A stretch of 5,278 nt of DNA from positions 1 through 5,278 of the forward strand of contig SYAA01000067.1 in NCBI GenBank assembly GCA_005789055.1. Direction: 5' to 3'. Shown in pieces: positions 1 to 4,609 of this stretch. Within the stretch, counting starts at the first letter, position 1. Each line of letters begins with the position of its first letter. Both the position numbers and the translations under genes were made by a program. The notes beneath the pieces were generated by a model. That model had not been told where the DNA came from, ran no database searches, and saw only the letters and a list, made by a program, of their open reading frames with translations. The DNA is from Actinomycetota bacterium. Lineage in GTDB: Bacteria; Actinomycetota; Actinomycetes; Mycobacteriales; Mycobacteriaceae.

Positions 1-414
1 GGAGGGGTCTGGAAGAACCCGCAGGTGTCCCCGCCGACGACCTGCAGATGTCGGGCGATGAGCACCGGCGGAAACACCGGCACCCGGGGCACCTGCGTGC
101 ACCGCGCCGTGCGGGTCGGAGAACCCCGCCAACGGCGTTGCGCCCGGGACCCGACCCTCGCGCACCGCATCGGCCAGGGCGATGAGGTCGTCCTCGTCGG
201 GATTGGTCGGCAACGGTCCGGCATGCCGCATCAGCTCCCACCCGCGGGGCGCGGTGATCCGGCTGGCGTGTCCAAGACACAGATCCCAGGAGTGCGGCTC
301 GCGGGCAATGGCGAGCGGCCCCACGACTGCAGTCGAGTCCGAGTAGACGTACGTCAGCGTCGCCACCGCGAAATGGGGACACCCGGGCCGACTGCAACGA
401 CGGGGAACATTCAC
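1..414 (-). CDS. DUF3499 family protein (partial, 3' end outside window)
   Basis: Reading the minus strand from GTG at 414-412 gives an uninterrupted frame of 138 codons to base 1, starting VNVPRRCSRPGCPHFAVATL and ending RRGHLRVLPDPS. This matches the DUF3499 family conserved beside whiB2 in actinobacteria (Rv3258c in M. tuberculosis, from memory). The family tail is close to that end, so only a few codons should be missing. Cys7, Cys12 and His14, followed by Cys46 and His49 (WDLCLGH), look like a small metal-binding, zinc-ribbon-like site; this is inference from residue spacing. The middle (about residues 99-125) is Gly/Ala/Pro-rich and probably disordered. No function is established to my knowledge. 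There is no Shine-Dalgarno sequence before the GTG, but a TAATCT -10 element lies 7 nt upstream, so a leaderless mRNA is likely. It is divergent from the metallopeptidase-like gene. Confidence 0.9.
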   Translation of the reverse strand, partial: MNVPRRCSRPGCPHFAVATLTYVYSDSTAVVGPLAIAREPHSWDLCLGHASRITAPRGWELMRHAGPLPTNPDEDDLIALADAVREGRVPGATPLAGFSDPHGAVHAGAPGAGVSAGAHRPTSAGRRRGHLRVLPDPS

Positions 415-427
415 GTTCGCGAGATTA
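415..427 (-). promoter_or_regulatory. -10 element for the DUF3499 gene, leaderless start
   Basis: On the minus strand TAATCT (427-422) fits the actinobacterial TANNNT -10 pattern and lies 7 nt before the GTG start codon at 414. Transcription would therefore begin at or within a base or two of the start codon. No convincing -35 is visible, which is common for such promoters. Confidence 0.55.
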
Positions 428-490
428 ACCCGGTGAAATGGGCCTCGACGCCGGACACGCGCAGCCACCGACGTGCTGATGTCCAACCGT

Positions 491-504
491 TACGATCTGC
501 TCTC
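491..504 (+). promoter_or_regulatory. -10 element for the metallopeptidase-like gene, leaderless start
   Basis: TACGAT at 491-496 fits TANNNT and is followed by an 8-nt gap to GTG at 505, placing the predicted transcription start on the start codon. No Shine-Dalgarno sequence precedes 505 and no strong -35 is seen. This element was used to choose the start of the gene. Confidence 0.5.
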
Positions 505-993
505 GTGGCCGATTCCCGCAGTTCCGGGCGTGGCGGCGCTGCCCACGGCGGGTCGCGTCGCGGCCGGGATATGCGCGGACCACTGCTACCCCAGTCGGTA
601 CCGGGCTGGCGTAGTCGGGCGGAGAGGTTCGACATGGCGGTTCTCGAGGCCTACGAACCGATCGAACGGCGATGGCAACAACGGCTCGCCGGACTCGACG
701 TCGCCGTCGACGAGATCCCTCGCATTGCGCCCAGGGACCCCGGCAGCGTGCAGTGGCCACCGGAGGTCGTGGCGGACGGGCCGATCGCGTTGGCTCGACT
801 GATCCCGGCCGGAGTTGATGTGCGCGGTGACCCCACGCGCGCGCGAATAGTGTTATTTCGCAAGCCCATCGAGAGACGGGCAAAGAACGCAGACGACCTG
901 ACTGATCTACTTCATGAAATCTTGGTGGCCCAGGTGGCCACCCATCTCGGCGTCGACCCCTCGGTGATCGACCCCAACCTTGAACAGGACTAG
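505..993 (+). CDS. Zincin-like metallopeptidase family protein, degenerate active site
   Basis: The 162-residue product contains the conserved block GPLLPQSVPGWRSRAERFDM (from residue 25), then EAYEPIERRW, IALARLIPAGVDV and RIVLFRKPIERRA. This closely resembles what I recall of Rv3259, annotated in the zincin-like metallopeptidase family (Zincin_1/DUF1025). The expected HExxH zinc motif reads HEILV (residues 137-141), so the second His ligand is absent and classical protease activity is doubtful. From memory the mycobacterial homologue shares this change. The first 24 residues are Ser/Gly/Arg-rich. I chose GTG 505 because of the -10 element 8 nt upstream; the alternative is ATG 571 (140 aa), close to the 139 aa I recall for the homologue. 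The frame stays open upstream to about base 25, but that part is antisense to the DUF3499 gene. The stop overlaps that of whiB2. Cellular role unknown. Confidence 0.88.
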   Translation: MADSRSSGRGGAAHGGSRRGRDMRGPLLPQSVPGWRSRAERFDMAVLEAYEPIERRWQQRLAGLDVAVDEIPRIAPRDPGSVQWPPEVVADGPIALARLIPAGVDVRGDPTRARIVLFRKPIERRAKNADDLTDLLHEILVAQVATHLGVDPSVIDPNLEQD

Positions 994-1358
994 ACGATGC
1001 CGCGCTTGAGCCGGCGACGCTCCCGTTCAGAAAGTCCACCCCAGATGCCGAAACGTTCGTCGTTGGCCAGGGCGTACTCCAGGCAAGAATCCCGCACCTC
1101 GCAACCCAGGCAGATGCGCTTGGCTTCGCGGGTCGATCCGCCCTTTTCGGGGAAGAACGCTTCCGGGTCGGTCTGCGCGCATAGTGCGCGTTCCTGCCAC
1201 TGATCCTCATCAGTGGGAGCCGCCGTCAGATCAATCGGATCCGGCACCAGACTCAAATGCGCGCGTGCCGCGAATTCAAGATGCGATGACCCGGTTGCGA
1301 TGCGCGGTTCGCCTAGTGATCCGAGTAATTGGTCGCCGAGAAAGTTGTCGTAGGACAT
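990..1358 (-). CDS. whiB2: WhiB-family iron-sulfur transcriptional regulator WhiB2/WhmD
   Basis: The 122-residue protein has the complete WhiB domain. Four cysteines (Cys60, Cys83, Cys86, Cys92; spacing C-x22-C-x2-C-x5-C) would bind a [4Fe-4S] cluster. They are followed by the GIWGG turn (residues 104-108) and a basic C-terminal tail (ERERRRLKRG) used for DNA contact. The variable N-terminus (residues 1-50) and the position between the metallopeptidase-like gene and fbiA identify the WhiB2/WhmD branch. These are orthologues of Streptomyces WhiB and are needed for septation and division in mycobacteria. WhiB proteins act in the cytoplasm and typically bind the principal sigma factor. ATG 1358 is supported by a strong Shine-Dalgarno sequence. 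The gene is divergent from fbiA across a regulatory region carrying a candidate LexA box and tandem repeats. Its TAG stop lies inside the stop region of the convergent neighbour. Confidence 0.95.
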   Translation of the reverse strand: MSYDNFLGDQLLGSLGEPRIATGSSHLEFAARAHLSLVPDPIDLTAAPTDEDQWQERALCAQTDPEAFFPEKGGSTREAKRICLGCEVRDSCLEYALANDERFGIWGGLSERERRRLKRGIV

Positions 1359-1363
1359 ATCCG

Positions 1364-1371
1364 CCCCTCCT
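1364..1371 (-). promoter_or_regulatory. Ribosome binding site of whiB2
   Basis: The minus strand reads AGGAGGGG at 1371-1364, 5 nt before ATG 1358. This is the only strong Shine-Dalgarno sequence in the window. It fixes the whiB2 start and shows that whiB2 has a 5' leader, unlike the probably leaderless genes around it. Confidence 0.85.
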
Positions 1372-1380
1372 CACCTAGTT

Positions 1381-1440
1381 CGTGTCGTGCCGATTCACTG
1401 TGTGTCGTGCCGATTCACTTTGGTTAGTGCCAATTCAATT
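1381..1440. repeat. Three tandem 20-bp direct repeats upstream of whiB2
   Basis: Units at 1381-1400 and 1401-1420 share GTGTCGTGCCGATTCACT and match at 18 of 20 positions. The third unit, 1421-1440, keeps the AGTGCC-ATTCA-TT skeleton and matches unit 2 at 15 of 20. The period is exactly 20 bp, about two helical turns, so a bound protein would sit on nearly the same face at each unit. The array ends just before the whiB2 Shine-Dalgarno region, so it is promoter-proximal or in the transcribed leader. An operator array is the likeliest reading; replication slippage alone is the alternative. Confidence 0.8.
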
Positions 1441-1442
1441 TA
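1437..1442 (-). promoter_or_regulatory. Possible proximal -10 element for whiB2
   Basis: The minus strand reads TAAATT at 1442-1437, matching TANNNT. Transcription would start near 1430, giving a leader of about 70 nt that contains most of the tandem repeats. No good -35 is present; GTGATT (1464-1459, 16-bp spacer) is the nearest. The LexA-like palindrome lies in that spacer. Confidence 0.35.
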
Positions 1443-1443
1443 T

Positions 1444-1459
1444 TCGAACATGTGGTCGA
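1444..1459. promoter_or_regulatory. Candidate LexA (SOS) box
   Basis: The sequence TCGAACATGTGGTCGA matches the mycobacterial/actinobacterial SOS box TCGAAC-N4-GTTCGA at 11 of 12 defined positions; the one mismatch is G for T at 1455. The symmetry extends outward to ATTCGA...TCGAAT (1442-1461, 16 of 20 symmetric). It sits immediately upstream of a possible whiB2 -10, where a repressor would block polymerase. It is 99 bp from the whiB2 start codon and about 200 bp from fbiA, so whiB2 is the likelier target. Binding is inferred from the consensus only. Confidence 0.6.
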
Positions 1460-1514
1460 ATCACGGTCTGCGACAGAGAAATCGGCAGGTCGACCGGGAA
1501 ATGACACTGGTGTG

Positions 1515-1543
1515 ATTAGACATTGCCACAGTGCCCCGGTCAA
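1515..1543 (-). promoter_or_regulatory. Possible distal promoter for whiB2
   Basis: On the minus strand TTGACC (1543-1538) is separated by 17 bp from TCTAAT (1520-1515). The -35 and spacer are close to the primary-sigma consensus, but the -10 has C at the normally essential second position. If used, the whiB2 leader would be about 150 nt and would run through the LexA-like site and all three repeats. Confidence 0.35.
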
Positions 1544-1565
1544 GAGAACGGCGAAAGTTTTTACC

Positions 1566-1596
1566 ATTCGAATCCGCATTTGCGGCGTGTCGACAC
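1566..1596. repeat. Two short perfect palindromes
   Basis: ATTCGAAT (1566-1573) and GTGTCGACAC (1587-1596) are each perfectly self-complementary. The small hairpin sequence CCGC-ATTT-GCGG (1574-1585) lies between them. The first shares its half-site with the outer arms of the LexA-like palindrome; the second is made of two GTGTC/GACAC pentamers head to head. They may be binding sites; no direct evidence. Confidence 0.4.
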
Positions 1597-1628
1597 TCAC
1601 GGGTGTCTGTGCGGTGACTCACCCGTGA
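1597..1628. promoter_or_regulatory. Inverted repeat overlapping the fbiA -35 region
   Basis: TCACGGGTG (1597-1605) and CACCCGTGA (1620-1628) are perfect 9-bp inverted copies separated by 14 bp, with centres 23 bp apart (about two turns). The right arm runs into the proposed fbiA -35 (1625-1630). The arrangement fits a dimeric repressor or activator site for fbiA. A stem-loop is less likely because the site lies upstream of the predicted transcription start. Confidence 0.5.
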
Positions 1629-1654
1629 CCACTCGGGGATCGACCGCCTAGTGT
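1625..1654 (+). promoter_or_regulatory. fbiA promoter, probably leaderless
   Basis: GTGACC (1625-1630, 4 of 6 to TTGACA) is followed by an 18-bp spacer and TAGTGT (1649-1654), a TANNNT -10. The GTG start at 1663 lies 8 nt beyond, the same geometry as the promoter at 491-504. This favours 1663 over the in-frame GTG at 1651, which lies inside the -10. Confidence 0.55.
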
Positions 1655-1662
1655 CGGTCGGT

Positions 1663-2664
1663 GTGAAGATCACCGTTCTCGTCGGCGGAATCGGCGGGGC
1701 CCGGTTCTTGCTGGGCGTGCAACGACTGCTCGGGTTGGGTCAGTTTGCCGGGCAGTTCCCCCGGGCCGCAACCGATCCCGAACACCACCTGACTGCGGTG
1801 GTCAACATCGGTGATGACGCGTGGATGTTCGGGGTTCGCATCTGCCCCGACCTGGACACGTGCATGTACACCCTCGGCGGTGGTATCGACTCCGAACGCG
1901 GATGGGGCCATCGCGACGAGACCTGGCACGCGAAAGAGGAATTGGCCGCCTACGGCGTCCAACCGGACTGGTTCGGCCTCGGCGACCGCGACCTCGCCAC
2001 CCATCTGGTGCGCAGCCAGATGCTGCGCGCCGGATACCCGTTGTCCGAGGTGACCGCGGCACTGTGCGCCCGTTGGTCACCGGGCGCAACGCTACTTCCG
2101 GCCAGCGACGACAGGTGCGAAACCCATGTCGTGGTGACGGATCCGGACACCGGCGACCGCAAGGCAATCCACTTCCAGGAATGGTGGGTTCGCCACCGCG
2201 CCCGGATACCCACCCATAGCTTTGCCTTTGTCGGGTCGGACAAGGCCGCCGCCGGGCCGGGTGTCGTGGCCGCGATCGAGGAGGCGGATGTCGTCATGCT
2301 GGCTCCGTCTAACCCGGTAGTCAGCATCGGCGCGATCATGACGATCCCCGGAATCCGGGGCGCACTGCGTACCACGTCGGCACCGGTGATCGGGTACTCA
2401 CCGATCATCGACGGAAAACCCTTACGCGGCATGGCCGACGACTGCCTCAGGGTCATCGGGGTGGCGAGTAGTTCCGAGGCGGTGGGCCGGCACTACGGCG
2501 CGCGTTCGGCGACCGGCCTCCTGGATTACTGGCTTGTCGACGAACAGGACCGTGCCGATGTGCCCGGGGTGACGGTCGCGTCGATTCCACTGCTGATGTC
2601 GGATCCGGATGCCACCGCGACGATGGTTCGGGCCGGCTTGGATCTGGCCGGGGTGGCACTGTAA
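1663..2664 (+). CDS. fbiA: 2-phospho-L-lactate/phosphoenolpyruvate transferase FbiA (CofD)
   Basis: FbiA transfers the phospholactyl or phosphoenolpyruvyl moiety of a guanosine-activated donor to the deazaflavin Fo, giving F420-0 or dehydro-F420-0 in coenzyme F420 synthesis; mycobacterial-type enzymes use the phosphoenolpyruvate-derived donor. The 333-residue protein is full length (331 recalled for M. tuberculosis). It shows the N-terminal nucleotide-binding loop GGIGGAR (residues 8-14), NIGDD (48-52), [11 protein letters not shown] (61-71), [10 protein letters not shown] (107-116), APSNP (214-218) and [14 protein letters not shown] (246-259). I chose GTG 1663 because MKITVLVGG aligns with the known FbiA start and a -10 lies 8 nt upstream; GTG 1651 would add four residues. 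No Shine-Dalgarno sequence is visible. It is first in a coupled operon with fbiB and a NUDIX gene, and divergent from whiB2. Confidence 0.96.
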   Translation: MKITVLVGGIGGARFLLGVQRLLGLGQFAGQFPRAATDPEHHLTAVVNIGDDAWMFGVRICPDLDTCMYTLGGGIDSERGWGHRDETWHAKEELAAYGVQPDWFGLGDRDLATHLVRSQMLRAGYPLSEVTAALCARWSPGATLLPASDDRCETHVVVTDPDTGDRKAIHFQEWWVRHRARIPTHSFAFVGSDKAAAGPGVVAAIEEADVVMLAPSNPVVSIGAIMTIPGIRGALRTTSAPVIGYSPIIDGKPLRGMADDCLRVIGVASSSEAVGRHYGARSATGLLDYWLVDEQDRADVPGVTVASIPLLMSDPDATATMVRAGLDLAGVAL

Positions 2665-2708
2665 TGAGCGGGACACCGCTGTCGGGAATGAGCGGGACAC
2701 CGCCGTCG
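2664..2708 (+). repeat. In-frame 24-bp tandem duplication at the fbiB start
   Basis: ATGAGCGGGACACCGC begins at 2664 and again at 2688; the 21-bp segments 2664-2684 and 2688-2708 differ at one base. The period of 24 bp equals eight codons, giving MSGTPLSG followed by MSGTPPST and two in-frame ATG codons. It looks like a recent slippage duplication of the start region. Confidence 0.85.
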
Positions 2709-4058
2709 ACCGACGGCCCGAGGGACCATGGAACTGCGACGGCCGTCGAGATTCTGCCCGTCGGCGGGCTCCCGGAGTTTCGACCCGGTGACGACCTCGG
2801 TGCCGCCATCGCCGCGGCAGCGCCGTGGCTGCGCGACGGCGACGTCGTCGTGATAACCAGCAAGGTGGTGTCCAAGTGTGAGGGTCGGATCGTGGCCGCA
2901 CCGGCCGATCCCGAGGAGCGGGATACGTTGCGCCGCAAGCTGATCGACGCCGAGGCGGTTCGAGTTCTGGCGCGCAAGGGCCGAACCTGGATCACCGAGA
3001 ATCACCTGGGTCTGATCCAGGCTGCCGCCGGCGTCGACGGCTCGAATGTCGCCCCGACGGAATTGGCGTTGTTGCCGACCGATCCGGACGCCAGCGCGCG
3101 GGACTTGCGCGCCGCCCTGGGGCGCAGCCCGGGCGCCGACGTCGGGGTCGTTATCACCGACACCATGGGTCGGGCCTGGCGCAACGGTCAGACCGATGCC
3201 GCCATCGGATCAGCCGGCCTTGCGGTGCTGCACGGTTATGCCGGAACCATCGACGACCAGGGCAACGAACTTCTGGTCACCGAGGTCGCCGTGGCCGACG
3301 AGATCGCCGCGGCGGCCGATCTGGTGAAAGGCAAGCTGACTGCGGTGCCGGTGGCGGTGGTACGCGGCCTGAAATTCCGCGATGACGGATCCGGCGCCGC
3401 CCAGCTGGTGCGCCGCGGGGAGGATGACCTGTTCTGGCTCGGCACCGCCGAGTCGATCGAACTCGGTCGCCGCCAGGCCCAACTACTGCGCCGCTCGGTG
3501 CGCAGTTTCGCCGCCGCGGCGGTGGACCCGGAGCTGATCGAGGCTGCGGCGGCCGAGGCGCTCACCGCGCCGGCTCCGCATCACACCCGCCCGGTCCGCT
3601 TCGTGTGGTTGACCGACCCGCATCGCCGAATCGACCTGCTGGATCGGATGAAGCAGGCGTGGCGGGCCGACCTCGCCGCCGACGGCCGCGCGGCCGACGC
3701 CATCGAGCGGCGGGTCGATCGCGGGCAGATTCTCTACGACGCCCCCGAGGTCCTGATCCCGGTCCTGGTGCCCGAGGGCGCCCATCACTATCCAGACGCG
3801 GCGCGCACCGCCGCCGAACACACCATGTTCACGGTCGCCGCCGGTGCGGCGGTGCAGGGTCTGCTGGTGGCGCTCGCCGTGCGAGGCCTGGGCAGTTGCT
3901 GGATCGGGTCGACGATATTCGCCCCGGACATCGTGCGCGACGTACTCGAGCTACCGCCGGACTGGCAGCCACTGGGAGCGGTTGCGATCGGTCACCCGAG
4001 CGAGCCGCCGCGGCCTCGCGACCCGGCTCCCGCAGGCGAGCGGCTGCTCCGGCGATGA
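2664..4058 (+). CDS. fbiB: Bifunctional F420-0:gamma-glutamyl ligase / dehydro-F420-0 reductase FbiB
   Basis: FbiB finishes coenzyme F420. The N-terminal CofE domain uses GTP to add gamma-linked glutamates; the C-terminal nitroreductase-fold domain binds FMN and reduces dehydro-F420-0. The CofE part (about residues 28-260) shows [11 protein letters not shown] (65-75), AGVDGSN (122-128), [19 protein letters not shown] (164-182) and [17 protein letters not shown] (208-224). The nitroreductase part starts near RRSVRSF (276-282) and includes APAPHHTRP (302-310), [13 protein letters not shown] (378-390) and [12 protein letters not shown] (408-419). The two-domain fusion is typical of actinobacteria. 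At 464 residues it exceeds the 448 recalled for M. tuberculosis, mostly because of an extended N-terminus with an eight-codon tandem repeat. ATG 2664 overlaps the fbiA stop (TAATG); ATG 2688 is an alternative start. The stop overlaps the NUDIX start (ATGA), implying translational coupling. Confidence 0.96.
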   Translation: MSGTPLSGMSGTPPSTDGPRDHGTATAVEILPVGGLPEFRPGDDLGAAIAAAAPWLRDGDVVVITSKVVSKCEGRIVAAPADPEERDTLRRKLIDAEAVRVLARKGRTWITENHLGLIQAAAGVDGSNVAPTELALLPTDPDASARDLRAALGRSPGADVGVVITDTMGRAWRNGQTDAAIGSAGLAVLHGYAGTIDDQGNELLVTEVAVADEIAAAADLVKGKLTAVPVAVVRGLKFRDDGSGAAQLVRRGEDDLFWLGTAESIELGRRQAQLLRRSVRSFAAAAVDPELIEAAAAEALTAPAPHHTRPVRFVWLTDPHRRIDLLDRMKQAWRADLAADGRAADAIERRVDRGQILYDAPEVLIPVLVPEGAHHYPDAARTAAEHTMFTVAAGAAVQGLLVALAVRGLGSCWIGSTIFAPDIVRDVLELPPDWQPLGAVAIGHPSEPPRPRDPAPAGERLLRR

Positions 4059-4609
4059 GCGTGCGCGACTCGGCGATCTCGATGCTGACCGATTGGCAGG
4101 CCCCCAACGCCGACCAGGACACGCTGCGCCATGCCGTGCTGGCCTTCCTGTACGCCCGGCCGGACGGTTGCGACCGCGCCTGCGTCGCGGGCCACGTCAC
4201 CGCATCGACACTCGTCGTCGACGCCGCGGCCGAGTCGGTCCTGCTGACGCTGCATCCCCGGTTCGGACGTTGGCTCCAACTGGGCGGGCACTGCGAGGGC
4301 ACCGATGCCGACATCACGACCGCCGCACTGCGGGAGGCCACCGAGGAATCCGGGATCGACGGGCTGCGCCTGGATCCGACGCTGGCCGCAATTCACGTGC
4401 ACCCGGTGACCTGCTCGCTGGGGTTGCCGACCCGCCACCTCGATCTGCAGTTCATCGCCACGGCGACCGCCGGAGCCGAGATCGCGATCAGCGACGAGTC
4501 ACTGGACCTGCGCTGGTGGCCGATCGATGATCTGCCCGAGGGAACCGACGCCGGACTGTCCCGTCTCGTCGACGCCGCCCGCAGGCAGCGTCACGCGTCG
4601 CTGGAGTAG
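4055..4609 (+). CDS. NUDIX hydrolase
   Basis: The 184-residue protein carries a NUDIX box at residues 77-101: [10 protein letters not shown] followed by REATEESGI, with the catalytic R-E-x-x-E-E core intact. Compared with the classical G-x5-E-x7-REUxEExGU pattern there is one extra residue before the Arg, and the outer Glu position is shifted; I recall this form from an actinobacterial subfamily with GGHCE signatures. Flanking parts are [23 protein letters not shown] upstream (strand leading to the box) and [18 protein letters not shown] (116-133) downstream. NUDIX enzymes hydrolyse nucleoside diphosphates linked to another moiety; the substrate cannot be read from the sequence. ATG 4055 overlaps the fbiB stop by 4 bp (ATGA), so it is probably made from the fbiAB transcript. 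The open frame extends upstream to 3605, but that part is a shadow of fbiB. The 3' end overlaps the convergent gene by 19 bp. Confidence 0.92.
   Translation: MSVRDSAISMLTDWQAPNADQDTLRHAVLAFLYARPDGCDRACVAGHVTASTLVVDAAAESVLLTLHPRFGRWLQLGGHCEGTDADITTAALREATEESGIDGLRLDPTLAAIHVHPVTCSLGLPTRHLDLQFIATATAGAEIAISDESLDLRWWPIDDLPEGTDAGLSRLVDAARRQRHASLE

Larger units (their letters stand above)
1359..1662. other. Divergent regulatory region between whiB2 and fbiA
   Basis: This 304-bp stretch holds no gene I can support. It is more AT-rich than its surroundings, especially at about 1400-1580. From the whiB2 side it contains the whiB2 Shine-Dalgarno sequence, three 20-bp tandem repeats, a possible -10, a LexA-like palindrome, a second possible promoter, two short perfect palindromes, a 9-bp inverted repeat and the fbiA promoter. 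GACAC or its complement occurs seven times by hand count (starting at 1382, 1402, 1503, 1587, 1592, 1603 and 1651). The short minus-strand open frame at 1461-1673 looks like chance. Confidence 0.8.

Noticed and set aside
25..504. Upstream extension of the open frame ahead of the metallopeptidase-like gene, as part of a 322-codon frame
   Set aside because: It is antisense to the DUF3499 gene, whose minus-strand translation is clearly a conserved protein. Homology of the plus-strand product starts only around 571.
425..1210. 261-codon open frame on the minus strand
   Set aside because: Arg/Pro/Ser-rich shadow typical of high-GC DNA. It overlaps the metallopeptidase-like gene and whiB2, both of which have recognisable products.
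1461..1673. Small minus-strand open frame (70 codons) in the whiB2-fbiA region
   Set aside because: No ribosome binding site or recognisable motif, and it crosses the fbiA promoter and the regulatory palindromes.
2422..3005. Several minus-strand open frames across the fbiA-fbiB junction
   Set aside because: Low-complexity Arg/Pro/Ser translations antisense to two well-identified genes.
3605..4054. 150-codon N-terminal extension of the NUDIX frame
   Set aside because: It lies wholly inside fbiB in another frame and is Arg/Ala/Gly-rich without family features. The NUDIX protein starts naturally at the ATGA overlap.
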